A stretch of 64,000 bases of DNA from PALSA-612 sp046729255 (GCA_046729255.1 JBKPGF010000007.1:23663-87662), one strand, 5' to 3'; shown: positions 7,203 through 17,011, counted from the first letter of the stretch. A program made the numbers and translations. Notes: generated by a model not told the origin, from the sequence alone.

Positions 7203-10200
7203 ATGATCGTCTGCCCGAACTGCGGCGAGGGGAATCCCGAGCGCGCACGCTTCTGCCTCGCCTGCGGGACCGAGCTCACGGCGACGACGACTGCGGGCGA
7301 GGAGCGGAAGGTCGTGTCGGTCCTCTTCGTCGACCTCGTCGGGTTCACGGCCCGTTCGGACAAGGCTGATCCCGAGGACGTACGCGCAACCCTGCGGCCG
7401 TACCACACGCGGGTCTCGCGCGAGATCGAGCGGTTCGGGGGCACTGTCGAGAAGTTCGTCGGCGACGCTGTGATGGCCGTGTTCGGCGCTCCGCTCGCAC
7501 ACGAGGACGACGCCGAACGGGCAGTGCGGTCCGCGCTGCGGATCCTGGACGCGATTACCGCCCTGAACGAGGAGCACGGCCTCGACCTCGCCGCGCGGGC
7601 CGCGGTTGCCACCGGCGAGGCCGTCGTCTCGCTCGACGCCCAGCCGGGAACGGGTGAAGGGATCGCCACCGGCGACGTCGTCAACACTGCTGCTCGACTC
7701 CAGTCGGAGGCGCCCGTCGGCGGTCTCGTCGTGAACGAGCAGACGTTTCGCAGGACACGCGACACGATCGACTACGACAAGGCGTCACCGGTTGCGCTCA
7801 AGGGCAAGGCCGAGCCGGTGCCGCTGTGGCGGGCCATCGGGACCAGGAGCCGCTTCGGCGTGGATACGGACGAGCTCGCGGCCGGGCCATTCGTCGGACG
7901 GCAGCGCGAGCTCCAACTCCTCCATAGCACCTTCGAGCGGATGCTCGGCGAGTCGGAGATCCAGCTCGTCACGCTCACGGGTGAGCCGGGTGTGGGCAAG
8001 ACACGGCTGCTGGCCGAGTTCCGGCAGTGGGTCGACGACCGTCCCGAGATCGTCTACTGGCGGCAGGGGCGGTGCCTTCCCTACGGGGACGGCATCACAT
8101 TCTGGGCGCTCGGCGAGATCGTGAAGGCGCACGCGGGCATACTCGAGTCCGACCGTCCGGCCGATGCGGCCGCGAAGCTCGCGACGGCTGTCGCCGAGAT
8201 GGATGACAGCGCGTGGCTCGAGCAGCGCCTAGGCCCGCTCGTCGGCATCGCCGCCCGCGGGGAGACGGAACGGGAGGAATCGTTCACCGCCTGGCAGAGG
8301 TTTCTGGAGTCGGTTGCCACGACGCGCTCGCTCGTCCTGCTCTTCGAGGATCTCCACTGGGCCGACCCAGCGCTGCTCTCCTTTATCGAGCACCTCGTCG
8401 ACTGGTCCCGCGACCTGCCGATCCTCGTGCTCTGCACGGCCCGGCCGGAGCTGTACGAGCGCCATCCGACCTGGGGCGGCGGCACGCGCAACTCGACGAC
8501 CGTTTCGCTGTCCCCGCTCTCCAGTAGCGAGACCGAGCAGCTCGTCTTCGGCCTGCTGCAGACGGCTGTGTTGCCCGCCGACGCGAGCGTCGCCTTGCTC
8601 GAGCGGTCGGGAGGCAATCCGCTTTACGCCGAGGAGTACGTGCGCCTGTTCCTCGAAGGGGACTCGGGCGAGCTGCTGCCCATGCCCGACTCGGTGCACG
8701 GCATCATCGCTGCCCGGCTCGACACGCTGTCGCCCGAGCGAAAGGCCTTGCTCCAGGACGCGTCGGTGCTGGGAAAGGTCTTCTGGGGCGGCGCGCTCGC
8801 GGCGATGGGCACGCGCGAGCCCGACGGCGTCCGCGCAGCCCTTCACCAGCTCGCACGCAAGGAGCTCGTTCGACCGGCGCGGACGTCCTCGGTCGAGGGG
8901 GAAGCCGAGTACGCGTTCTGGCATGCGCTGATCCGCGACGTCGCCTACGGGCAGATCCCGCGCACCGCGCGGGCCGTTAAGCATCTGGCCGCGGCCGACT
9001 GGATCGAGGAGATGGCCGGCGACCGCGCCGCCGATCACGCCGAACAGCTCGCCCACCATACGACGGAGGCGCTTGAGCTCAACCGAGCGGCTGGCACGGA
9101 CGCCGATCCGGAGCTCGCGAAACGCGCCGGCCGCTATCTCGTGCTCGCGGGCGACCGCGCGCTCGAGCTCGACACGGCAGCCGCCCGCGCGCACTACCGC
9201 CGTGCGCTCGACCTCATTCCCGAGCCCTCGCTCGAGCATGGGCTCACGTTGCTCAGGTACGGCGAGTCGGCGCAGTTCGAGTCGAAGTTCGAGGAGGCCC
9301 GCAGCGTCGTCGCGCAGGCGGCGCAAGAGCTGGAGGAGATCGGCGAGCCGCGCGCCGCCGGCTCCGCCTACGCGCTGCTCGGAAACGTCTACTTCCAGCT
9401 CGGCGGAGCGGAGCGGATGGAGGACGCGCTGCGCAAGGCCATCGCGCTGCTCGAGCCGTTGCCGCCCGGCCCGGAGCTCATCGAGGCATATGCCCGGATG
9501 TCCCCGCTGGCGTCCTTCAAGGGACGGCCGCCGCAGGAGGGGCTCGAATGGGCGGAGCGCGCAATCGCGCTCGGCGAACAGCTCGGTCTGCGACGTGAGC
9601 TCATTCGTCCGCTCCAGTGGCGAGGACTCATGCGCTGCGAGCTCGGCGACCTCGCCGGGATCGAGGATCTCGAGCGATCGCTTGCCGAGGTACTCGAGCT
9701 CGGGGGGATCGCGATCCCGGCCTTCGTCAACCTCGCTGATCAGGTGTGGAGGCAACGAGGACCCGCCGACGCGCTCGAGCTCTTCAATGCGGCCATCGAG
9801 TACCGAGTGAACCGTGGAGGCTCGGTGCCGACGTGGCCTCAGGCCGAGTCCTGCTGGCCGCTCTACGACCTCGGCGAGTGGGGCGAGCTGCTGCGGGTGG
9901 TCGACGAGGTGGTGAGGTTCGAAGAGCAACACGGCGGTGCCCAGCCGGGCGGGATGGCGCTGCCGTACGCCGCTCTCGTCCTCTCGTGGCGCGGCCAGAG
10001 CGAGGAGAGCGCGGACTTCGCGGAACGTGCCCGATCTGTCGCCGAGAGGATCCAGGATCCACAGGTCCTCGGCCCGACCCTCGTCGCCACAGCGCTGGTC
10101 GATTCCGTCCAAGGTGACGACTGGTCCGCCGTCGCCCGCATTCAGGAGTGGTACGACGTCACGCGCGACCGGCCCTACTTCCGCTCTCAGAACCTCACCG

Positions 10201-10514
10201 ACGCCGTCCGCATCGCATGCGGCGCGGGCGACATCGACCTAGCCGAGCGGCTGCTCGACAACGTCTTGACCGCCGCGGAACGCGACCGGCTGTCCACGGT
10301 CACAGCCAGGGCGGTGATCGGACGCGCGCGCGGTTCCGATACGGCGGGGATGTTTGCCGAGGCAGCCGCGGGCTGGGGAGCGTTCGGCTGCGTGTTCGAG
10401 CATGCCCTCGCGCTCCACGATGCGGGTGAGACAGCCGCGGCCGAGCCGATCCTGTCGGAGCTCGGCGTCCGGCTACCGCCCGCTCAGACGGCGGCGGGCT
10501 CGAGGGCGACGTAG
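7203..10514 (+). CDS. Zinc-ribbon class III adenylate cyclase with AAA ATPase and TPR tail (paralogue 1)
   Basis: 1103 aa, ATG 7203. Residues 1-25 form a zinc ribbon (C4, C7, C18, C21). Residues ~36-215 are a class III nucleotide cyclase: metal aspartates D44 (VLFVDLVGFT) and D88 (EKFVGDAVMAVFG), K84 and D158 consistent with ATP as substrate, and transition-state N161/R165 in GDVVNTAARL. Next comes an AAA/STAND module with Walker A GEPGVGKT (260-267) and Walker B LLFEDLHWAD (379-388), and then a long alpha-helical TPR region. The product should be cAMP in the cytosol, possibly gated by a ligand of the ATPase/TPR part, as in LuxR/MalT-like STAND proteins. It is a clear paralogue of the minus-strand gene at 18046-21327, and repeat copy A lies directly upstream. 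Confidence 0.88.
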   Translation: MIVCPNCGEGNPERARFCLACGTELTATTTAGEERKVVSVLFVDLVGFTARSDKADPEDVRATLRPYHTRVSREIERFGGTVEKFVGDAVMAVFGAPLAHEDDAERAVRSALRILDAITALNEEHGLDLAARAAVATGEAVVSLDAQPGTGEGIATGDVVNTAARLQSEAPVGGLVVNEQTFRRTRDTIDYDKASPVALKGKAEPVPLWRAIGTRSRFGVDTDELAAGPFVGRQRELQLLHSTFERMLGESEIQLVTLTGEPGVGKTRLLAEFRQWVDDRPEIVYWRQGRCLPYGDGITFWALGEIVKAHAGILESDRPADAAAKLATAVAEMDDSAWLEQRLGPLVGIAARGETEREESFTAWQRFLESVATTRSLVLLFEDLHWADPALLSFIEHLVDWSRDLPILVLCTARPELYERHPTWGGGTRNSTTVSLSPLSSSETEQLVFGLLQTAVLPADASVALLERSGGNPLYAEEYVRLFLEGDSGELLPMPDSVHGIIAARLDTLSPERKALLQDASVLGKVFWGGALAAMGTREPDGVRAALHQLARKELVRPARTSSVEGEAEYAFWHALIRDVAYGQIPRTARAVKHLAAADWIEEMAGDRAADHAEQLAHHTTEALELNRAAGTDADPELAKRAGRYLVLAGDRALELDTAAARAHYRRALDLIPEPSLEHGLTLLRYGESAQFESKFEEARSVVAQAAQELEEIGEPRAAGSAYALLGNVYFQLGGAERMEDALRKAIALLEPLPPGPELIEAYARMSPLASFKGRPPQEGLEWAERAIALGEQLGLRRELIRPLQWRGLMRCELGDLAGIEDLERSLAEVLELGGIAIPAFVNLADQVWRQRGPADALELFNAAIEYRVNRGGSVPTWPQAESCWPLYDLGEWGELLRVVDEVVRFEEQHGGAQPGGMALPYAALVLSWRGQSEESADFAERARSVAERIQDPQVLGPTLVATALVDSVQGDDWSAVARIQEWYDVTRDRPYFRSQNLTDAVRIACGAGDIDLAERLLDNVLTAAERDRLSTVTARAVIGRARGSDTAGMFAEAAAGWGAFGCVFEHALALHDAGETAAAEPILSELGVRLPPAQTAAGSRAT

Positions 10515-10681
10515 GCGAGCCCGCGTTCCTGGGGCGCCGCTGGCCAAGGAGGCAAGCGAGCGGCGCGCCGGACAGTACTCGGTACGGCCAAGCGCCGCGA
10601 GCGTAGGATCCTGCCGCCAGCGGCGTCAGGCGGCGGCGCCGGGCCGCGCCCGGCGAACGGCGCCGACCAGGGACGCGGCGC

Positions 10682-11932
10682 TCAGACAGCCGCTCGTACG
10701 GCGAAGTAGCTCACCGGCCGCGGCGAGAGCCCCAGCAGCGACTCGTCGAGCCGCGAGAGCAGTCCCGCGCGATCGCCGTGCATGAGCACCTCCACGACAG
10801 CGCGCCGGACGACGTCGGAGACGCCGGTCTCAGCCCGCCCGCCCCCGGTCAGGCCGCGCAGCGACGCGAAGAGCTCGCCGCGATCCGAGCCGCGGTCGCC
10901 GACGAGCACGGCTGCCCGGGCCGCGGCGGCCCACAGCCCGTCGTCGCCGCCGAGCAGCGCCGCCAGCGACTCGCGGAGGAGCTCGGAGCGAAACGGCTCC
11001 TCGGCGAACAGCGAAAGCTCCCAGCGGTCGACGGCCTCGCCGAGCTCCGGATCAGCGTCGCACGATGGAAGGCGCTCGAGCAGATCGCGTGCCAGACGCC
11101 CGCGAAACTCGTCCAGGCGACTGGGTTCTCCGCCGGGCTCGGTGGCGGCGATCGGGAGCACGGGACGGATGCCGTACGGGCGCCAGTCGAGCCGTTCAAA
11201 GAGGATCGGCCCTGCGGCGACCGGCGCAGCCGTCGCTAGCCGCAGGGCAGTCACGGCGTCGGCGAACTCGGCCGGCGCGTCCGGCGCCTCCTCCTGGGAG
11301 GCGGGGAACACCGACGAGAGCTCGAGGACACACATGCGCTCCGGCTCCTCGCCAAACCCGCTGGGCAGCAGGCCGCGTGCCTCGGGCCAGTATGCTGCGA
11401 GCTCGCCGACGGCGGACATGCGCACGGCGATGTCCCGGCCCAGCTCGACCGCAAGCGGGGCAGAGAGACCGACGAGCGGGGCCGCCGCCCCGTACTCGTG
11501 GCGCTCTCCGAGCAGCGAGTGCTCGATCTCCTCGTAGACGCGGTTGAACACGCCGTCGTCCCAATCGAAGCCGCCGCACGCATCCGCGACAGCACCGAGC
11601 ATGGGCAGCAGAATCGTGCGATAGAGGGCGCGTTCCTCGTCCTGCTTCCCAGTCTCGTGGGCCACCGCGAAGATCCGCGCGGCCGGTTCGCGCTCGAGCT
11701 CGTCGATGGCCGCCGCAGTGTCGAGAAGCCGGAAGAGGCGATCTGCGCGTGCGTCGACGTACGTGCGCGCCAGCGGTCGCAGCTCGTAGAACGCCGGATC
11801 GCCCGGTGTCGCGTGCTCCTCGAACGAGAACGAGAGCGGCACCTCGTTCTGGGACTCGCGATGGAGATACGCGAACGCGCCGAGACAGAACCGGCGCACG
11901 GCGGCATAGAGGTTCGGCGAGCGCACTCCCAC
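10682..11932 (-). CDS. Uncharacterised helical protein downstream of nei
   Basis: About 416 aa; I do not recognise the family. The composition is strongly alpha-helical and Ala/Leu/Glu/Arg-rich, with no membrane segment, signal peptide, nucleotide-binding loop or cysteine cluster. Short stretches that might help a search are FCLGAFAYLHRESQNEVPLS, GGFDWDDGVFNRVYEEIEHS and FERLDWRPYGIRPVLP. The GTG at 11932 was taken as start because it follows the nei stop by 8 bp; GTG 11926 is equally possible and neither has a good Shine-Dalgarno. The position suggests co-transcription with lhr and nei, and hence a possible SOS/DNA-repair role, which is inference from context only. Confidence 0.7.
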   Translation of the reverse strand: MGVRSPNLYAAVRRFCLGAFAYLHRESQNEVPLSFSFEEHATPGDPAFYELRPLARTYVDARADRLFRLLDTAAAIDELEREPAARIFAVAHETGKQDEERALYRTILLPMLGAVADACGGFDWDDGVFNRVYEEIEHSLLGERHEYGAAAPLVGLSAPLAVELGRDIAVRMSAVGELAAYWPEARGLLPSGFGEEPERMCVLELSSVFPASQEEAPDAPAEFADAVTALRLATAAPVAAGPILFERLDWRPYGIRPVLPIAATEPGGEPSRLDEFRGRLARDLLERLPSCDADPELGEAVDRWELSLFAEEPFRSELLRESLAALLGGDDGLWAAAARAAVLVGDRGSDRGELFASLRGLTGGGRAETGVSDVVRRAVVEVLMHGDRAGLLSRLDESLLGLSPRPVSYFAVRAAV

Positions 11933-11940
11933 GAGGTTGC

Positions 11941-12696
11941 TTACGCCCCGGTCGGCTCCTTTCCTTGTTGACACACGTGGCACCAGTAGACCGGGCGGGC
12001 GGCGTCGCCCTGCTTGGCCGACCTGATGAGAGAGCCGCAGCGCCGGCACGGCCGGCCGGTACGCCGGTACACCTCGCGTCGGAGCCGTCCGCCGTCACGC
12101 GCGTCCGCCATCAGCGTGGCTGCATGGGTCACGATCGCGACCAGCTCCTCCCGCTCCAGATCGACGGGCCTCGACCACGGCGAGACGCGGGCGTGCCAGA
12201 GCGCTTCACTGCGCCAGATGCTCCCGATGCCCGCGACGGCCCGCTGGTCGAGGAGGGCTTCGCCGATCGCGCACGCCGGGTCGACCCGTCGGAGATTGGC
12301 CACGATCGTCTCGCTGTCGAGCTTCGGCGCGAGGATGTCCGGCCCGAGCGCCGACACGCGGCGGGCACACAGCTCGAGCAACGCACCGCCCCGCAGCACC
12401 GCCTTCGTAGTCTCCCCAGTAAGCACGAGCCACGGCGAGCCGCGGACAGGTGCATGGGCAGGCATCGTTCGCCAGCTCCCTGACATGCCGAGGTGACTCC
12501 GCAAGACTCGTCCTCCTTCGAAGCGGAGGAGGAGGTTCTTCCCATGCGCCTCGACGGCTTCGAGACGCCGGCCGTCGACGCGCGAAGCGACGCCCGTCGC
12601 CCGCGCCCGCGGGTGCACGGCCTCCACCGTAAGCCGCTGGCCTGTGAGGGCTCGCAGCCGCTCCGCGGTGCGGTGGACGGTGTCGCCTTCGGGCAA
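11941..12696 (-). CDS. nei: Fpg/Nei-family DNA glycosylase (endonuclease VIII-like)
   Basis: 251 aa from TTG 12696. The mature N-terminus PEGDTVHRTAERL has the catalytic Pro (P2, Schiff base) and Glu (E3) of Fpg/Nei bifunctional glycosylases, which excise oxidised bases and nick the abasic site. MPEGDTVH rather than MPELPEVE marks the Nei2/Nei-like actinobacterial branch. HGKNLLLRFEGG and LRSHLGMSGSW follow. AGIGSIWRSEALW is the helix-two-turn-helix, and the C-terminal zinc finger is CRRCGSLIRSAKQGD with WCHVC. It begins 3 bp after the lhr stop, so the two are one operon; the same pair (lhr Rv3296, nei Rv3297) is adjacent in Mycobacterium tuberculosis. Confidence 0.9.
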   Translation of the reverse strand: MPEGDTVHRTAERLRALTGQRLTVEAVHPRARATGVASRVDGRRLEAVEAHGKNLLLRFEGGRVLRSHLGMSGSWRTMPAHAPVRGSPWLVLTGETTKAVLRGGALLELCARRVSALGPDILAPKLDSETIVANLRRVDPACAIGEALLDQRAVAGIGSIWRSEALWHARVSPWSRPVDLEREELVAIVTHAATLMADARDGGRLRREVYRRTGRPCRRCGSLIRSAKQGDAARPVYWCHVCQQGKEPTGA

Positions 12697-12699
12697 GGT

Positions 12700-15600
12700 T
12701 CAGGTCCGCAGCACGGCCCGGCGCGGCCCTGCCACGAACCCCGCCTCGAGCAAGATTGGCATGACCGCCGACTCGCCGACCGGCTCGCCGTCGAACCGCT
12801 CGACCGCCAGGCGTCTGCCGCGGCCCGCTCGCCGCGTGTGCTCGACGAGCGCGTCGAGCGCCACGCCCAGCCACTCCTCCTCGGGCTCGCGCAGCGGCAG
12901 CAAGCTCTTCCCGCCTCGTTCGACGAAGAGCGCGGCCTCGCCGCCGAGCAGCACGACGGTGGCGCCGGCCACGCGCGCCGCACGGCCCGCAGCCCTCGTC
13001 GGCCAGGGAAGCGTTGCCCCATATGGTTGGGCTGGGTCGGCAGCCGCCAGGACGAGCGGCTGAGGCGCCTCTCCGTCTCGCGGACGCAGCTCTCGAAGCC
13101 GCTCCACGGCGCCGCCGAGAGCGAACTGCGCTCCGCCGAGACCCTCGACGAAGTAGCCGCGGCGGCAGAGGCCGAGCGTCTCGAGCGCCCGCAGCTCGCC
13201 GTACACCGCGCCGTAGCCGCCTGGGATCCCCTCGGCGCGTACGCCGTCGCGGGTGACGATGCCCTGGCGCTCCAGCAACAGCTCCGCCAGCGATCTTCGC
13301 GAGCCGGGCTCGGTAAACAGCCGCTCCACGGGCGACCAGCGTCCTTGAGTCGCCGTGGGCGCGATGGTCCGTCGTCGCGAGAATCGCCGGGGCCGGCGCT
13401 CCACCTTGGGCGTCCCGTAGCGCCTCGGCGCCCGCAGCGGCTGCCAGGCGTCGTTCGCCACCTCCCCAGCCCACACGAGCTCCCAGAGCGCCGGAAGTGC
13501 CTGCTCCGCCTCGAGCCCGGTCACGGCCAGCAGGTCCTGCCAGAACTCCGCCGACCGAGCGAGCGCTGTACGGATCGCGTCGTGCGCGGGGCCCTCGGGC
13601 CGCGGTGCAGCCGCGACGGGCCCGAGCACGGCAGCGTCCTCGCGGAAGTACACCGCCACTCGGTCGAGGCCGGCGCCGACCCAGACGATCTCGCCCGTAG
13701 CACAGAGCTGGTCCAGCTGCTCGGAGCGATAGTCGGGCACGCGCCGCGGAAGCAGCTCGGATTCCCACAAGGACACGGGTAGCGCGAGCGCCTGCAGCGG
13801 CACGAGGGCTTCTCGCAAGCTCGACCGTCGGTCGATGCCGTGCCAGGAGGCGAGGAACCTCGCGAACGCGGGCTGCTCGGCCGGCTCGACCTCCTTGCGC
13901 AGCGCCGCGAGCGATGCTCGCCTGAGGCGGCGGAGAATGTCGGGATCGCACCACTCGCGCTCGCTCCCTCCTGGCCGCAGCTCTCCGCGGACGAGCAGCT
14001 CCTCCGCCTCGAGCTCACGGAGGACGTGCTCGACGTCGACGCCGAAGCGCTGACCTGCCTCCGCCGTCGTGAAGGGCCCCCGTCCCTTCGCCCAGCGGAG
14101 GACGAGCTGACGCAGTGCGATCTCAGGCTCGGTCGTCCCCAGGAAGGCGTCGGGCAGACCCGACGGTGGCATGACGCCCAGGGCGTCGCGATAGCGCCCG
14201 GCGTCCTCGGCCGGAATGAGCCGCTCCTCGCCTGCGACCTGGACGAGCAGCGCACGACGGTCGGCGAGCAACGGCCCGGCCAGCGTTGCATCATACTCAC
14301 CAGAACGCAAGTCCCCTCTAAGCAAAAGCAGATGATGCAAATCGTCTGAGGTACGCGGTTCTCCGCGCAACTGGCGCTCGATGTCCGCGACGGCGTCGGC
14401 GTCGAGCAGGTCGCGCAGCTCCTCCTGCCCCAGCAGCTCCCGCAGGAGGTCGCGATCGAGCGACAGCGCCTGGGCTCGACGCTCCGCGGGCGGCGTGTCG
14501 TCCTCGTACATGTACGTCGCGACGTAGTCGAAGAGCAGCGAGGCCGAGAAGGGGGAGGCGGATGCGGTCTCGACGTCGACGACGTCCACCTGACGCGACG
14601 CGATCTCCGCGAGCAGCTTGCGTAGCGCGTGAAGGTCGAAGACGTCCTGCAGGCACTCGCGGTACGTCTCGAGCACGATCGGGAACGCCGGGAAGCGCCG
14701 CGCGACCTGGAGCAGCGACTGAGCCTTCAGGCGCTGCTGCCAGAGCGGCGTCCGCTCCCCCGGCCGACGGCGCGGGATGAGCAGCGCCCGCGCGGCGTTC
14801 TCGCGGAACCGCGAGCCGAACAGCGCACTGTCGCCCACGGCCGCGAGCACGAGTTCCTCGACCGCGGCAGGATCGAGCATCAGCTCGTCCGTCGCCGGCG
14901 CCGCGTCGGCGTCCGGCAGGTGCAGGGCGATGCCGTCGTCCGACCAGATCGACTGCGCGTCGAGTCCCAGCGACTCGTGCAGGCGGGCAGAGAGGGCGAG
15001 CGCCCACGGCGCGTGCACCCGGCCGCCGAACGGCGTCAGTACGCAGACACGCCAGTCGCCGATCTCGTCGCGGAAGCGCTCGATGACGACCGTGCGGTCC
15101 GAGGGCACGACACCGGTGGCCGCCTCCTGCTCGCGCAGGAACGTCAGGAGGTTCCTCGCGGCGAGGGCGTCGAGGTGGTAGTCGCTTCCCAGCCTCCCAA
15201 GCGCCTCGGCGTCCGCGAGCGCCACGAGCTCGCGCGTCGCGCGGCCGATCGCCTGCCCCAGCTCGTACGGACGCCCGACACCTTCGCCCTTCCAGAAGGG
15301 CACCGCCCCAGGCACGCCGGGCGCGGGCGACACGAGCACGCGGTCTCTCGTGATCTCCTCGATGCGCCAGCTCGACGCTCCCAGCAGGAACGTCTGCCCC
15401 GCGCGTGCCTCGTACACCATCTCCTCGTCGAGCTCCCCGACCTTGCTGCCCGAATCCGCCAGCTGGACGGTGAAGAGGCCGCGGTCCGGGATCGTGCCCG
15501 CGTTCGTCACCGCCAGGCGGCGCGCCCCCTGGAGACCGCGGATCGTGCCGCCGGTGCGACCCCAGGTGATCCGCGGCCGGAGCTCGGCGAACTCGTCCGA

Positions 15601-16968
15601 CGGATAGCGGCCCGCGAGCATGTCGAGGACGTTCTCCAGCTGCACACGGGAGAGGTCGGAGAACGGATACGCCTTCCGAACGAGCTCGTGGAGGTCGTCG
15701 ACCGCGACCTCCTCGTCGGCGCAGATCGCGACGACCTGCTGGGCGAGTACGTCGAGCGGGTTCCGCGGGATGACGGTCTCCTCGATCGCACCGTCTCGCA
15801 TCCGCCTCGCGACAACCGCGGACTCGAGGAGGTCTGCGCGGAACTTCGGGAAGATGCGGCCCCGCGAGACCGCGCCCAGCTCGTGGCCCGCCCGGCCGAC
15901 GCGCTGCAGGCCCCGGGCGACCGACTTCGGCGACTCCACCTGGATCACGAGGTCGACGGCTCCCATGTCGATCCCGAGCTCGAGCGACGACGTCGCCACG
16001 AGGCACGGGATCTCGCCCTTCTTCAGCAGCTCCTCCACCTCGAGCCGCTGCTCGCGGGCGAGCGATCCGTGATGCGCTCGCGCGAGCTCGCGCTCGGCCA
16101 GCTCGTTCAGCCGCAGCGCCAGCCGCTCGGCCAACCGCCGGTTGTTGACGAAGACGATCGTCGAGCGGTGCTGCTCGACGAGGCGCAGGATCTCCGGGTA
16201 GATGGACGGCCAGATCGACCTACCCGCACCCTCGTTCCCGGTGCCGAGCAGATCGGCGACGTCCGAGCCCGTGCCCGGCTCGCGTATGTCCTCGAGCGGC
16301 ACCACGACCTCGAGATCGAGCTCTTTTGCGCGCCCGGCGTCGACGAGCTCGATCGGACGGCCGCCCGAGACGAAGCGGCCGATCTCCTCGAGCGGCCGCT
16401 GCGTGGCCGAGAGGCCGATGCGCTGCACAGGCTGCGCCACGAGCCGATCGAGGCGCTCCACGCTCAGCGCGAGGTGGGCTCCCCGCTTCGTCCCGGCGAC
16501 AGCGTGCACCTCGTCGAGGATCAGCGTCTCGACCGTCCGCAAGATCTCGCGCGCCTGTGACGTGAGGATGAGGAAGAGCGACTCGGGCGTCGTGATGAGG
16601 ATGTCCGGCGGCTTGCGCGCCATCTGCTGACGCTCCTTCTGCGGCGTGTCCCCCGTGCGAACGGCCACCCGCAGGTCAGAGCGCAGGCCGGCCAGCGGGC
16701 CGCGGAGGTTGCGCTCGACGTCGTAGTTCAGCGCCTTGAGCGGCGACACGTAGAGCAGCCGGAGGCCCTCCCCCGGAGTCGCGTCGAGCCGGTCGATGCC
16801 GTACAGGAAGGCCGCGAGCGTCTTTCCCGACCCGGTCGGCGCCTGGATAAGGACGTTTCCGCCCTTCGCGATCGCGGGCCAGCCGAGCGTCTGCGCCGGC
16901 GTGGGCTCTGTGAACGCCCCCTCGAACCACGCCCTCGTCTTGTCTGCGAACAGGTCGAGGACGCTCAT
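12700..16968 (-). CDS. lhr: Lhr, large helicase-related superfamily 2 helicase
   Basis: 1422 aa, ATG 16968. This is full-length bacterial Lhr, a 3'-to-5' ATP-dependent DNA:RNA helicase involved in DNA repair. Residues ~1-850 hold the helicase core: Q-motif-like TEPTPAQTLGWPAI, Walker A APTGSGKTLAAFL, DEVH box (LILDEVHAVAGTKRGAHL), SATQ, TSSLELGIDMG and QRVGRAGH, followed by a winged helix. The remaining ~500 residues match the Lhr C-terminal domain. A LexA-type palindrome lies 30-43 bp upstream, and nei plus the 416-aa gene follow directly, suggesting an SOS-controlled repair operon. A ~60-bp A/T-richer patch lies inside the gene at 14290-14350. The frame is open further upstream, but similarity begins at this ATG. 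Confidence 0.92.
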   Translation of the reverse strand: MSVLDLFADKTRAWFEGAFTEPTPAQTLGWPAIAKGGNVLIQAPTGSGKTLAAFLYGIDRLDATPGEGLRLLYVSPLKALNYDVERNLRGPLAGLRSDLRVAVRTGDTPQKERQQMARKPPDILITTPESLFLILTSQAREILRTVETLILDEVHAVAGTKRGAHLALSVERLDRLVAQPVQRIGLSATQRPLEEIGRFVSGGRPIELVDAGRAKELDLEVVVPLEDIREPGTGSDVADLLGTGNEGAGRSIWPSIYPEILRLVEQHRSTIVFVNNRRLAERLALRLNELAERELARAHHGSLAREQRLEVEELLKKGEIPCLVATSSLELGIDMGAVDLVIQVESPKSVARGLQRVGRAGHELGAVSRGRIFPKFRADLLESAVVARRMRDGAIEETVIPRNPLDVLAQQVVAICADEEVAVDDLHELVRKAYPFSDLSRVQLENVLDMLAGRYPSDEFAELRPRITWGRTGGTIRGLQGARRLAVTNAGTIPDRGLFTVQLADSGSKVGELDEEMVYEARAGQTFLLGASSWRIEEITRDRVLVSPAPGVPGAVPFWKGEGVGRPYELGQAIGRATRELVALADAEALGRLGSDYHLDALAARNLLTFLREQEAATGVVPSDRTVVIERFRDEIGDWRVCVLTPFGGRVHAPWALALSARLHESLGLDAQSIWSDDGIALHLPDADAAPATDELMLDPAAVEELVLAAVGDSALFGSRFRENAARALLIPRRRPGERTPLWQQRLKAQSLLQVARRFPAFPIVLETYRECLQDVFDLHALRKLLAEIASRQVDVVDVETASASPFSASLLFDYVATYMYEDDTPPAERRAQALSLDRDLLRELLGQEELRDLLDADAVADIERQLRGEPRTSDDLHHLLLLRGDLRSGEYDATLAGPLLADRRALLVQVAGEERLIPAEDAGRYRDALGVMPPSGLPDAFLGTTEPEIALRQLVLRWAKGRGPFTTAEAGQRFGVDVEHVLRELEAEELLVRGELRPGGSEREWCDPDILRRLRRASLAALRKEVEPAEQPAFARFLASWHGIDRRSSLREALVPLQALALPVSLWESELLPRRVPDYRSEQLDQLCATGEIVWVGAGLDRVAVYFREDAAVLGPVAAAPRPEGPAHDAIRTALARSAEFWQDLLAVTGLEAEQALPALWELVWAGEVANDAWQPLRAPRRYGTPKVERRPRRFSRRRTIAPTATQGRWSPVERLFTEPGSRRSLAELLLERQGIVTRDGVRAEGIPGGYGAVYGELRALETLGLCRRGYFVEGLGGAQFALGGAVERLRELRPRDGEAPQPLVLAAADPAQPYGATLPWPTRAAGRAARVAGATVVLLGGEAALFVERGGKSLLPLREPEEEWLGVALDALVEHTRRAGRGRRLAVERFDGEPVGESAVMPILLEAGFVAGPRRAVLRT

Positions 16969-16997
16969 GTCGCTCAGACTACCGCCGCGCCTCGTGA

Positions 16998-17011
16998 CGA
17001 ACAAGTGTTCG
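16998..17011. promoter_or_regulatory. LexA/SOS-box-like palindrome upstream of lhr
   Basis: CGAACAAGTGTTCG matches the Gram-positive/actinobacterial LexA consensus (CGAAC-N4-GTTCG), with both half-sites perfect. It lies 30-43 bp before the lhr start on the minus strand and 157 bp before the HhH-GPD start on the plus strand. LexA binding would repress lhr-nei until DNA damage. No lexA gene is in the window. A chance 10-base match per site is possible, but placement before a repair helicase argues against it. Confidence 0.72.

Noticed and set aside
10560..10680. GCCGCC...GGCGGC hairpin after cyclase gene 1 as a terminator
   Set aside because: No T-run follows and such complementarity is common in this base composition.
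14629..16560. 643-codon plus-strand open frame
   Set aside because: Antisense to lhr, with no recognisable domain or ribosome site.
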